In this document: piece by piece, positions 23,812 to 35,687 of the stretch
Position numbering within the stretch: position 1 is the stretch's first letter
Layout: each line of letters opens with the position of its first letter
NCBI GenBank assembly: GCA_027605045.1
Contig: JAQFWX010000065.1
Span: 1-64,000 of the forward strand
From: Phallus indusiatus
Taxonomy: Eukaryota > Basidiomycota > Agaricomycetes > Phallales > Phallaceae
Direction of reading: 5' to 3'
Length of the DNA: 64,000 nt
The notes under the pieces: model-generated
Told to the model about the DNA's origin: nothing
Seen by the model: the letters and a program-made list of their open reading frames with translations, nothing else
Databases searched by the model: none
Translations under genes and position numbers: made by a program

Positions 23812-24099
23812 ATGCAATTCAATCACAGAACGATTCTATCATTAATAACGCGAACGGGTGCTGGTCAGCACATAAAATCGTACCACTCCTCTCAAGCTGC
23901 GTCTTCCTCCTCCAAGTGGGCGTCAACGCATCTGAGTCCGAGTCAAAGGGTTTTATTGAGATCTACTGTCAACGTCTCGTCTATTCACCACATCCACCAT
24001 TCTCACCGGGTTCACCAACGTTTCTTGTCTCATTCGAGATCATCTGCGCTCAAATCTAGTTCAAGGCCGAGTTCAACGTCGCTATTAATAACTTCAAGC
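23812..24099 (+). other. In-frame N-terminal extension of IDI (possible organelle presequence)
   Basis: 96 codons open in frame with the isomerase, from ATG 23812 (MQFNHRTILSLITRTGAGQH). The extension contains no acidic residue and many basic and hydroxylated ones, as in mitochondrial targeting sequences. It may instead be untranslated leader. Confidence 0.45.
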
Positions 24100-25100
<1,001 letters not shown>

Positions 25101-25357
25101 TGAGCTCTTTCAGAGGAGGAGGTATAGATTTTGGTACGATATTGATCCCATATTTTTTGAATAGACTTGTTTTTCTGTGTCAATAAATGTCCGACGAATA
25201 TTCTATATTCTCGTACCGTACGAGTTGTTCCTGGATTTTAGCAATGCAGATCTCAAGATGTTAGGACTCGACAAATTCCCTTAGTCGCCCCCTCTTATAT
25301 CATATAAATTTACATATTCCCTTTGGTTGGTAACGATAATAGGGGAACATAATGGAG

Positions 25358-26392
25358 TTACCGGCTTAAACTCCCTCTCGCGAGAAAATACACGCAATAA
25401 TTTTCAAATGGAGTGGGGATAAGATGTCCTTTACCTCTACTTTTGAAGCCCATTGAATGATATTTCCTGACGTTCAGTTCGTCTTCAGTCGCCAGTGCGA
25501 TAAATGTTCCTTCGGCCTTTGCCTGATAAATACGGTTCAGTGAAACACTTTGATTATATGCAGGCTGAACATGTACCCTTTTGAACATTGTGTTAATTAT
25601 CGCGGTTGCGTATCCTTTTCCTTGGTGCTCGGGATGAGTGGCTAGGTGATTACACCACCACCGTTTTACGATTTCCTGTTATAGCTCTCAGAACAACAAT
25701 GTTTTTTTTTTCACCGGAATGAATCATGCACACCTCTTTCGTGAAGTGATTTTCTTCCATTTTTTTAATCATCGGAGACTGTGTTTACTCTGAATTTAAT
25801 AAACAGCAATGCTGCAAGTTGGCTAGGAACACACTGTTTTAATCGCCCACGCTTTGGCCTCCTCACTAACTTTCTCATAAAGTGCATTGAATCCAAGTGC
25901 GCGTTGCTCCTCACTGACATATAACTGAGAGCATTATCGATTTTCACAATGCAAGAACATACCTCCCGAATAGTACGTTACCTTTACCGAACCAATAACT
26001 GGCGCTTACAATTTTCTCGTCCGTTCCTTTTCCAACTGTAACGACGTAAACCACTCCTTCAAGTAAGGACGCTCGTAACATGGCTGTTTCGAGCTCAGAA
26101 TGAAGACTCCAATCGCCACCGAGGGAAGCTTTCAATGAGGGGTCTGCATTACGTTGAATGTCAGACTATGAAACATCTCCGAAGTACTACTACTGGACTA
26201 GCGGTGGTAGTAATAAGCACAGCCATGCCAGTCTACTTACTTCCACGGAAAGCTTTGGTAGTGAAATCTACGATTTCTTTTATTTGAACCTCTAAGGTAA
26301 TATTTTCTCAAAGATGTACTTCGTTCATTGAAAATTCATGCTGACGTACCTGAAGCATCTGACCCGAGCTGTTTGACTTGAAATGGAACCAT
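25358..26392 (-). CDS. GNAT acetyltransferase paralog A
   Basis: First of seven related minus-strand genes. Seven small exons are inferred by matching all copies: MVPFQVKQLGSDAS, then EVQIKEIVDFTTKAF, LGGDWSLHSELETAML with RASLLEGVVYVVTVG, EEQRALGFNALYEK, SPMIKKMEENHFTKE, and WWCNHLATHPEHQGKGYATA with IINTMF. The last exon is KAEGTFIALATEDELNVRKY with HSMGFKSRGKG, ending ARGSLSR. HPEHQGKGYATA matches the acetyl-CoA-binding motif of the GNAT fold (Q-x-x-G-x-G/A). The substrate is unknown. It lies 257 bases after IDI. An apparent stop near 25785 falls in an intron when the acceptor conserved in all copies is used, so the copy looks intact. Confidence 0.75.
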
Positions 26393-27165
26393 GGACGTGA
26401 CTCCTGCTTCTGGGAATTGCTTAGTGGACTCTGGAGAGCAAAGTGCGACGGTAGCGTGATCTTCTTGAGTGGCTACTTGCTTCGTATGTGGACCAGCTTG
26501 ATGTTATTGGCGGTGTGTGGATACTTGAAGCAGCTTCCGAGGCTCGCGATGGTATATGTCGTTCGTCAATCAAAGGTCATAAGGGTATGAGTATTGGTTG
26601 AAGTTTTTATTATGCTTTTGTAAGCGGCTAACTTTATTCACATGTAGTCGATAATAGAAGCTTTCTTTGTGACAAGATTGAGATATGCACGAACGCATCA
26701 GCATCAGTCATGTGTTGGAGTCAATGTCGTCAGAGCTTTGCAAACTTGAGCAAGGACCGTCCGCGTCAACTTTCAACCTCAGAATTTAGACATCCTAGTG
26801 TCCTCGTTCTCGGTTTGTTGAATGCTCCCTCATTGTTATACATCGGGAATGCCCTCCTATGGATTCTATACCATGAATTTCTTTATACCTAACCATGCAA
26901 TAACTAATATCACTGCACAGGGACCCTCTAATATACGTATGTGTTTCCAATTGATGTCGTTCTTCAAAGATCATCCTTCCAAGAAGCTCGAAATTTCGGC
27001 AACAGGCCGCAGTGATCTCAGCCCGTCGCCCAAACTTGTGAGACCAAATAAATTTATACAGAAAAAACGTCATATTATCTTCGTTGAACACTAGTATGAT
27101 CCAAAATTTACTCTGATTGGTAACGATAATAATAATAGCTCGGGGAGCATAATGGCATTATGGAG
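26393..27165. other. Spacer between GNAT copies A and B
   Basis: It includes sequence clearly similar to the spacer upstream of copy B (28227-28620) and an exon fragment of the seven-helix membrane gene near 26820-26995, listed separately. Confidence 0.5.
26820..26995 (+). pseudogene. Exon 1-2 remnant of seven-helix membrane gene
   Basis: The stretch aligns by eye with the start of the intact gene at 44379. It reads YIGNALLWILY, then a segment matching the first intron, then a MCFQLMSFFKDHPS-like exon against MCFQSIILFRDYPS. The downstream exons are missing, so this is a truncated copy. Confidence 0.6.
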
Positions 27166-28226
27166 TTACCGGCTTACTAGGCTACCTTTCGCGAGAAAAT
27201 ATATCCAATAATCTCCGAATGGAGTGGGGATAAGATGTCCTTTACCCCTACTTTTGAAGCCCATTGAATGATATTTCCTAACGTTCACTTCATCTCCAGT
27301 CTCTAGTGCGATAAATGATCTTTCGGCCTTTGCCTGATAAAATACGATTCAGCAGCGAACTTTGATTATTCGCAGGATGATCGCAAACCCTTTTGAACAT
27401 TGTGTTAATGATTGCGGTTGCATATCCTTTTCCTTGGTGCTCGGGATGAGTGGCTAGGTGACTACACCACCACCGTTTTGCAATTTCCTGTTATATAGCT
27501 TTCAGAACGACGATGGTTTTTTCGCTGAAATCATCCGCACCTCTTTCGTGAAGTGACACTCCCCCATTTCTTTAATCATCGGAAACTGTGTTTGCTCTGA
27601 ATTCAATAAACAGTAATGCTGCAAACTGGAAGCTATCGGAAACCACAAACTGTTTTAATCGCCCATGTTCTCGCCTCCTCACTAATTTTCTCAAAAAATG
27701 CATCGTATCCTAGCGCCCGTTGCTCTTCACTGATATACGAGAATAACTTAAATAGAGGTGATTTATTCTGTTCCACAAAGCAAGGGCATACCTCCCGAAC
27801 ATGACGTGGCCTTTGCCGAACCAATAACCGGCGCTTACAATTTTCTCGTCCGTTCCTACTGTAACGATGTAAACCACTCCTTCAAGTAAGGACGCTCGTA
27901 ACATGGCTGTTTCGAGCTCAGAATGAAGACTCCAATCGCCACCGAGAGAAGCTTTCATCGCAGCGTCTGCATTGTGTTGGGTGTCAGACTAAACATACAT
28001 AGAATATTCCCGCCGGTGTACTTTTGTACTAGCGGCGCCCGACAGCAATAAGGATGGTCTTGTCAGTCAACTCACTTTCACGGAAAGCTTTGGTAGAGAA
28101 ATCCACGATTTCTTTGATTTGTGATTCTGAGGTATGATTCAAAAAAATGTGCTGTGTGCAATGAAAATTTTTGGACTTTTTACCTGTAGCATCTGACGCG
28201 AGCTGCTTGACTTGAAAGGAAACCAT
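27166..28226 (-). CDS. GNAT acetyltransferase paralog B
   Basis: Same seven-exon layout as copy A and its closest relative. It starts MVSFQVKQLASDAT (ATG 28226) and contains QIKEIVDFSTKAF, LGGDWSLHSELETAML, RASLLEGVVYIVTVG, GYDAFFEKISEEARTW, FPMIKEMGECHFTKE and the acetyl-CoA loop HPEHQGKGYATA. It ends IYFLAKGSLVSR with TAA at 27166-27168. All exons are open and splice borders are conserved. A and B are tandem duplicates whose similarity extends several hundred bases upstream of the coding region. Confidence 0.75.
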
Positions 28227-29309
28227 TTTTCAGACCTCTGACTTCTGCAGCTGGGGATTGCTTGAATTCTGGAGAGCAAAGAGTGGCAATAGCGTGACTT
28301 TGGTGACTGGATAACCACTCCGTATGTGAATAAGCTTGTCATGTTATTGGTGGAGTGGATGAAGCAGTTTCCCAGGCTCGCGATGGTATCGTCGCTCGTC
28401 AATCAACAGAGGTCATAAGGGCATGAAGATTGGTAATTGAGCTTACTGTGCTTTGATGGCGGCTAACTTCATTCGTAGCATGCAGTCTATATGTAATGGG
28501 AATTTTTAACGCAGTGTACGAACGCGGCGGAACCAGTCATGCGTTGGATTCAATGTCGCCAGAGCTTTGAGAAGAGGGCCGCCCGAGTCAACTTCTCACG
28601 TCAGATTTCAAAATGTAAGTAGAGCGAGGAGGCGTCCTAACATTTTCGTCGTCGGTTGTTCCCTCATTGCTTCAATCCCGTCCTAACATTCGCTAAAATA
28701 GATGAACAGCACAGTCCCGTGTATAGGACTCGCTCCTGGTGATGATGTCTGAATTCACCGAGTAAAGAGCCCATGCATCCGGTCTTCTTCCACTTTGTGA
28801 TATTATCACAGTTCGTTTCCACGAACATCATCGACTGAGACAAACCGTTGGATACATCGTAGCCTGAAGCAAACCCCGAAAGACGGTTTAGCCGTCTAAA
28901 ATGTCAAAGTAATGTGAATTTGTTCTTTATGCTGTCGCCGTCATAGCATGTGTTAACAGTCATGTAAACCGCACCAGACATGCTTTTTTGTTGGGTGATT
29001 GTTCTACCCATCATAATGAGAGTGGCGTAGGACGCGGACGGTTCAGCTAGAAAGATCAATTGACCGGTTGACAGAAAGTCTTTATTAGGCTCTCATCTCC
29101 TTTGTTGTCATCTCAGGTGGTGCAGCCTGAGCATCTGTCTTTAATCTTATGACATCCGAGTCTGGCGCTAGATATTTGTCGCGATTCAAGAAATGAGGTG
29201 AGAGCTTTGGCATAATCTGTGAAATGTCTGTGCACAAATTTTATTAAGGAGCAGTTCCACAGCTTGACTCATCGAGGAAGAATCTGCAGAGTCGTATTGA
29301 ACGTTTCCG

Positions 29310-29560
29310 ATGTCCACTATTAGCTCGACGGCCGATCCTATAACCATCAGCTCAAAAAGTGATATTACGTCGGAAATGCTCTCATGCATCCTATACTATG
29401 GCGAGTTTTTTCTACCTGATCATACAACTGTCAACTAATATCACTGCGACGGGATCCTCTCATTTTGTGTTCCCAATCGATATAACCTTTTAGAGATCCA
29501 GGACTCAAGGGAGTGCCCGCTATACAGTATATGTGTTCAGTTTATCGTTCTGTTGCAACT
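29310..29560 (+). pseudogene. Second exon-1 remnant of seven-helix membrane gene
   Basis: The region keeps the ATG context of the gene at 44379 (MST...STADPI) and the block encoding the YIGNAL-type start, then the GC-containing splice region and the start of exon 2, with frameshifting differences. The rest of the gene is absent. It is a truncated, decayed copy. Confidence 0.6.
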
Positions 29561-29790
29561 TCAGCATGTCAAGCCTTCTTGATGACAATTCTACCGCATC
29601 CTCCTCTGGTAAGGGCTGTTTCAACGCTTTCACTTATTTTTGATGCTGTCTGAGGGCGTGTCCTAGGTGTCCGCACGACCGTCTGCTGATCCTGCACAGG
29701 GCACTTGACTCCTCAATCTTTCGTTCTTTCGACGTGCTTTCTAAAGATCTCCAAGTCCTCATTTCTATAGGGTTTTGTTGAGTGAAGAAC

Positions 29791-29889
29791 TGAGGAGCTT
29801 CGGTCAAAAGACAACTGTATTAAGTTTAGCTAGACAAACATACCTGAGGAGCTTCGGTCAAAAGACGAAGTCTTTTGGCCGGCGCCTCA
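29791..29889. repeat. Direct repeat and imperfect hairpin
   Basis: A 22-base unit at 29791-29812 recurs at 29845-29866. The second unit is followed after a 3-base loop by its imperfect reverse complement (29870-29889), giving a 20-base-pair hairpin with one two-base gap. It resembles the terminus of a small non-autonomous element, but no second terminus was found. Confidence 0.55.
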
Positions 29890-30846
29890 GGTCACTGTGT
29901 ACAGCGCGTTATGTAATGTAATATAGATTCTAATTACCAAAGCTTGTCTTTGGTTCCATTACAGCATGTAAAAATTTCGTGTAGTGAGACAAGCGCCCAA
30001 GTTTGCAGGATCACATGCCTTCAACCGGTATGAGTAGGCTTACTGCAACACATTGAGACTTTTTTTGCTATAAGTAATGAGTGTCTAGCATGATCATTTT
30101 ATGATGATTTTTTTGACCATATTTTGTCAGTAGATTCCAGAGATATAATGCTCGAAAGTGAGCTTTTCAGGAACAGATTCCGTCGATTATATAAGTAAAT
30201 CACATGACATGTTTTCACTCTATAGTTGTATTATATAATGAACTTTCGTCATAACTATTATATGATGTCATTGATGATTTCATGAGATAAATAGTTTGGA
30301 TTCAATATTTTGGAAACAACTCTTCTTCGTTGTTACAGTCTTCAAACTTCAAAGGTTGGTCTTTCATTTGACCTGCATGCAGATTCATACTTTAATTATT
30401 CGGCAGATCCATAATGTCTAATAATAATATACAATCTTGTATTATCAGCGGTAAAGCCAATTAAATGTAAATGTTTCAGGCAATGAAGCCAATTTGAATA
30501 TATTAGGCAATGAAGCCCATACATCTACTGTCGGTAATGAAACCCAATGTTTTTCTGAAGTACAGCAAAATCACTTGTCAGTATCATATTCTCATTTTGC
30601 TATTCTTACAGTCCCCCCAAAAAATGTTACAAATCAATCACTGTCCTTAAATCCGACAATCATCTCTTCGACTATTGGTCCAACTTCATACCAATATTGA
30701 AGTTGATGATTCACACACAAAATCTGTTTAGATAAATTCAATTCACATTCTTGCAGTGATTATTGTATAACTACCATTCATCATGCTTTGAAGTGTAGAT
30801 TAGACAGTGTGGCTTCTATCGGTACCTCAGATGTTGATACAGCCCG

Positions 30847-32018
30847 TCAATATATCACACCCAAAATATTCCGGTCTTTATTCTGTCTCTCGGTTTCTGA
30901 TAGCAAATCGGCAATCTTGAAATTATTTACCAAGCCCCACACGCGACATATTCGAGGGCCTGCATTCCAACCGTATTGCACCATACTTCCATCATGCCCT
31001 GGCTGAAACACCGTAAGTACACACTGTTCCGCATCATCGCAGAACATACCCTGACATTCCACCTATCCAATATCGCCTCTTGAATTACAGTATTAACGCT
31101 TTGAAGCAACTCAGGTAATCGCGTAACATTCCGCAATACTGCGAGCTGAACCTCCTCTAAACTGAGATCGGACAATATCTCGCAGCAAAGGTTGTAAACA
31201 CACCTTTCCTATCCACAAAAATCCGGCTCTCATTGGATGATACCGTACACCAGCCGTCTTTATCGTCCACTACAAAGTTCCACTGTGTCGGATCGCAAAA
31301 CCTCTCGTTACCTTTATCAATAAGGTGTCGACGCATCTTGATAGTTGGAAAATATCCACGCTCCCGCAGAACTAAATGTATTCCCATCTCTACGTATGGT
31401 AGCGCCGTGCCTTGTAGATTCAATGTCGACACCTACACACCGCTGGATACTCAAAAAAAAAGCGAATAATCCCTTAAGATGCACTTTGTTTGTCATATAT
31501 ACATCCGTCTCGTTGATACCTGATGTCGATACAATTCGACTACAGCGTTTAAATCGCCGTATTGAGATTTCATAGCAAGCTCAAACATGAGGCTTTCCTT
31601 CACTGCATATCAGATCAATAAAATCTGGATACTTTGACAACTTACGTGACAGTTTTGCTTCAATCCAGCAGTCTCTCCCAGCTCCTGCAACAGCTTACGC
31701 GTTGAAAACCTTATGAAACCCGCTCTCAAATCATTCATGAAATCGCGACACATCGACACTAAATGCAAGACTGTACTTCGATGGGAACATTATGGATAGT
31801 GGGGGGGGGAGGGGGGGAATGCTCACATTTGTACTGCTGACGTCTGCTCGGTCCCATTGCAAGCCCACAGTAACAATCCAGCCCGACGGTATTTCAAACC
31901 GACGCTTCAGTATGCAGCGCCGACAGGCGTAATCGCACTGTATGCCTGTTCGATACTTCAGCGCTGGCGTGAAAGTCTCCGTCACAATAGACTGTAGAGA
32001 AAAAAAAAAGATGCACAA
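30847..32018 (-). CDS. Possible unknown or decayed minus-strand gene
   Basis: Several minus-strand stretches read like coding sequence but do not join cleanly. They are ETFTPALKYRTGIQCDYACR (about 31960), MNDLRAGFIRFSTRKLLQEL (about 31730), AMKSQYGDLNAVVELYRHQ, YVEMGIHLVLRERGYFPTIK with CDPTQWNFVVDDKDGW (about 31300), LSLEEVQLAVLRNVTRLPEL, and QYGWNAGPRI with VWGLVNNFKIADLLSE ending at TGA 30847-30849. A one-base shift near 31200 would be needed to connect two of them. I recognise no family. It may be a real gene with unusual splicing or a pseudogene. Confidence 0.35.
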
Positions 32019-32081
32019 GAATAGGACGAAAATTGAAGCGCCGTACGAAAAGTTTTCGCCCTGCAGGCCTGTTTAGATAAC

Positions 32082-32860
32082 CTAATTGTACTGGAGATTA
32101 ATCCGCCTATCACCCCTATCGTTATGCTGGACAAAAGGAGATAAAAACATTACCATACGTCGTACACCAGCAGACTCGTCCCGGTAATAAACAGAAGTAT
32201 TACCATAATGAAGAAAAAAGGAAATAGTTCGCGCGAGAAATGGTGCCAGACATGAGAGGGAAAAAGCGGAAAGGTGATGACAGTCAACAACAACAATAAC
32301 CAAGTATATGATACAGAAATTGTTGTAACATCACGTTATATCTGCATTATACATTACCATTATGTAACCTCAAGCTTTGGTCCCTGCCGCACCGTCGGCC
32401 CTCGCCTACCTCATCTACGGTGACCGCGTCGTAACTCCAACAGGTTTGTCCCCTGCAACGTCAAATAAAACATGGAACAAGGCCGCACGAGTAGATCCTG
32501 GCTCGATTTTGTAGCGGGAGCAAGACAAAATTCCTCTAACAAGTGGACACAGCTTATAGGACTCTTCTGGTACCGGTATTCGCACGTCGTGCAAGCGTGT
32601 TTCGAGGGCGGACGCAGGCTCGTATAACGAAGATATCGAGTTGCAAGGTACGTGTTTTCTTGTCGACCTTTTTGAAGACGATCTGATTCGTAAGTTGAAA
32701 GTTTTGGCTGTTTCCTCCTGGCGGTGCGTGCTTGGTCTGAATGCGGTTGCATATGGATACGATGATTGCGGGAGCATTCTCAAGTCAACAGAGATAAGTA
32801 CAGTCTCTAACGCTATATTTACCGCACTCTTCTTGTACAGTGTCTTACTTGTTCGATAAT
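32082..32860 (-). other. Unassigned coding-like minus-strand stretch
   Basis: Two overlapping frames at 32411-32783 are open for over 110 codons. One includes LETRLHDVRIPVPEESYKLC and PLVRGILSCSRYKIEPGSTR, which has coding character. No start, splice pattern or family could be fixed. It may belong with the broken gene at 30847-32018. Confidence 0.25.
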
Positions 32861-34104
32861 AAACTGCGATTTCATGACATCAACATGCAATTATCGTTCC
32901 TTCTCTTCTCAACGCCGTCTCTTCTCCAGCATTAAGAAGTTCTGAATTGCGATCGGGTGGTCGCGTCCCGTGCTTGAATTCTTCCTCCAAAGGTTGAAAC
33001 CATCCTTCATCTTTCTCTCCAGTTAGCGGAAAAGCTTTACATAACATGACGAGACTCTCAAACTCGCGTCTGGCAGGTGTAGACTCTTAGGCAAGTAACG
33101 TTCCGTGGCAATGCTCTCAACAATTGACTGGCTGGACTCTGGTGCTAGGCTGGGAGCTGGTCATGACTACATATTTTTGAGCGTCCATGGACCATGGACC
33201 ATGCCCACCATGAGAGGAACATACGTGCCGCGTGCCGATGCATGCGATCACCAACGGCTCGTCAAGCGGGCGTCAGACTTTAAAAGAGATGTACGACGAC
33301 GTACTAGCATTTTGGTCGTCAGTCTGTTCCATCGTTATTTTATTCCCACTCTAACACTCACTAAAAGTCTCGTGGTGAATCAGAGTGATGACGCGCGAAT
33401 CTACCTAACAAAGACTCGCCCGCTCATCAGGTCTTGTCTCATCTCACTTTTTCAAGCACGGTTCATCTCCACGGACACCATCACAGAAAGCGAAACGAAA
33501 CAAGCCCGCATCTTCGTTCCATATGCATTGAAAGACAAACCCCGAAATCGAAGATTTGTTTTGGTACAAGTTTGTTTCTCACACAGTCGCCGCCATCGCA
33601 CTTGCGATTAAGATAAAGAGCCATACAAATCGCGTCAGACATTTACCCGGTTCCTTTGTTAAATTGTTCTATTGATGATGGGAGTGGCGTAGGACGGTTC
33701 AGCTAAAACGGGGTTATCATTTGAATTGACAGAAAGCCTTTATCATCTCATCTCCTTTATGGCCATCTCAGGTGGCGCTGCATCTGTCTTCAATCTTATG
33801 CTTATTCTTCCTTATCCATTCGTCCAGAATCGAATAACAAAAGTGATCTGAAAGGTTAGACTTAACAATAAGAAAACTTTCCAATTGGTGATCATGAGAC
33901 TGATAGCTGTTTCTCGCCGCAGTTCCGCTTTTGATATTGCAACGTTGCTCAATGAAATCTCGTGACATTTCAATGGGTCATCCAAACTACTGTCCAGATC
34001 AAGTCCAGATGATTCATAAACCTAAAATATTGGAATTTTGCTCGTCGAAAACTAGATAATTTCATATTCGCATATTCCCTGGTACCTCGAGAAGCACAAT
34101 AAAG
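32861..34104. other. Repeat-derived spacer left of GNAT copy C
   Basis: A long open frame at 33105-33611 lies mostly in sequence (33290-33800) that is similar to non-coding spacer 28620-29155, so it is probably not a gene. A short tandem CCATGGA-type repeat occurs near 33183-33200. A common segment around AGTGGCGTAGGAC recurs near 29021, 33683 and 39578. Confidence 0.5.
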
Positions 34105-35129
34105 TTATGGAAGACTACCTTTCGCGAAGAAATATACCCAAAAATCTCCGGTCGGGGAAGGCAGGAGACCCCCTTTACCTCTAGAACTGAACCCCATTGA
34201 AAGATACTTCTTCACATTTACTTCAGTTGCGGTCGCCAGTCCAATAAAGGTTCCTTCGGCCTTTGCCTGATGAAATACGAAATATAATTCAGCGGCGAAC
34301 TTTGATTATAGATGAGCTAATCGTACAGACCCTTTTGAACATCGTATTGACAATTGCGGTCGCATAGCCTTTTCCTTGATGCTCGGGATGTGTGGCCAGG
34401 TGATAACACCACCAACGTTTTGCGATTTCCTGTTGTGGCTTTGAAAAAAAGGATGCTATTACTGGAGCGAATCACACACACCTCTTTGGTAAAGTGGCTT
34501 GCAGTCAATTTTGCCATATCTTCCGGATACTGTGTTTGTTCTAAATTAAAACGAACAATAATGCTTGAAGCGGAAACACAAACCGTCTTGCTCATCCATG
34601 TTTTGGCCTCATCATTGATTTTTTCAAACCACGCGTCGTATCCAAGTGCGCGTTGTGGTTCGCTAACATTCAAGAATTGATTGTAATCTCGCTCTTCGCA
34701 AAGGAGAGCATACCTCTTGAATAAGCCGGTGCCATTGCCGAACCAGTAGCCGGCGCTTACTATTTTCTCCTCTTTTCCTTTCCCAACCGTAACGACGTAA
34801 ACCACTCCTTCGAGTAAGGACGCCCGTAACATGGCCGTTTCCAACTCAGGAAGAAGACTCCAATCGCCTCCAAGAAATGCTTTCATCGAGATGTCTGGCT
34901 TTGGATGTCAGACTGCGGAAAATTCCAGAGTGGCGTGCACCCAGTGGCATGAAGGCCAGTGTGGGTCAACTGCGACTTACCTTCACGAAAAGCATCCGAA
35001 ATGAAATCTACCATTTCTTTTATTTGAGACTCTTTTAAGAGATATAGTTTTAAAAAGTGCCACGCCCATGCATTACAAATCCGAAATACCTGTAGCATTT
35101 GTGAGCTGCTTAACTTGAAACGAAACCAT
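34105..35129 (-). CDS. GNAT acetyltransferase paralog C
   Basis: Same family and exon plan as copy A. The start is ATG 35129 (MVSFQVKQLTNAT), then ESQIKEMVDFISDAF, LGGDWSLLPELETAML, RASLLEGVVYVVTVG, AGYWFGNGTGLF, QRALGYDAWFEK, PEDMAKLTASHFTKE, the HPEHQGKGYATA loop and TFIGLATATEVNVKKYLSMG, ending VYFFAKGSLP at TAA 34105-34107. Exons are all open. It is the cleanest representative of the family and lies directly upstream of the secreted-peptide array. Confidence 0.77.
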
Positions 35130-35372
35130 GTCCTGCAATTAGGAGTAGCCTGGCACAAGGTGCGATGGTAGTTATGATCTTCTCGATATTCTTTGCCCGT
35201 ATATGTATTAATTTCCCATATGTCTTATTTTTGGAGCAATACAAAACAGTTTCCCGCGATGTCATCTAGTATGATTCATCAATCAACATCAACGGAGTCA
35301 TAAGGACCCGCGATCATGTTTGCTCATATCTAATTGAGAATGGAACGTCGACTCATCAGCTATCTACATGAG

Positions 35373-35687
35373 TCATGCAGCAGCTCCCAGCTGCTGGGCA
35401 GCCTCAAGAGGGCCGTTAAGCATGTCTAGTTAGGGATCGTTAGCGAGAGAATACAGCGCCAATAGAATACCAACCTTCATTGTCTATATTTGATCCAGAA
35501 TCTGAAGTAACATCGTCCCTGAGACCGAATAAAAGAGTTTCTGGAAATTCGAGAACACGTAAATTAAACTCGCATGAATGTAACGAACTTGAAACTCACT
35601 TTCGTCGCGTTTTTGTGGGGCGAGGGGACTGGCAAATACCACTGCTAATTGGAACGAGAGTAGGAACACGGAGAGATATCTTATCAT
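35373..35687 (-). CDS. Small secreted peptide 1 (Kex2-type site)
   Basis: Three exons give a 68-residue protein. A signal peptide MIRYLSVFLLSFQLAVVFAS is followed by PLAPQKRDE, with a KR dibasic site of the kind cut by the Golgi protease Kex2. Then come TLLFGLRDDVTSDSGSNIDN and the C terminus GPLEAAQQLGAAA. Introns interrupt after the KRDE region (phase 1) and after NE (phase 1), exactly as in the two sister genes. No cysteines remain in the predicted mature part, so it is not a disulfide-rich peptide. I recognise no family. A TATA-like element lies 64 bases upstream of the ATG. Confidence 0.6.

Larger units (their letters stand above)
28227..30780. other. Repeat-derived region upstream of GNAT copy B
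   Basis: 28227-28620 resembles the spacer upstream of copy A. 28620-29155 resembles 33290-33800. 29170-29560 resembles 44230-44580, the 5' part of the seven-helix gene. A hairpin repeat lies at 29791-29889. From about 29900 to 30780 the sequence is strongly AT-rich with no supported gene, although a 68-codon frame at 30494-30700 is open. Confidence 0.5.

Noticed and set aside
25785..25787. Apparent nonsense codon in GNAT copy A
   Set aside because: Comparison of all copies fixes the acceptor at the following ACACAG, which places this triplet in an intron.
33105..33611. 168-codon plus-strand frame
   Set aside because: It starts with GTG and lies largely in spacer sequence that is repeated at 28620-29155, where it is not open.
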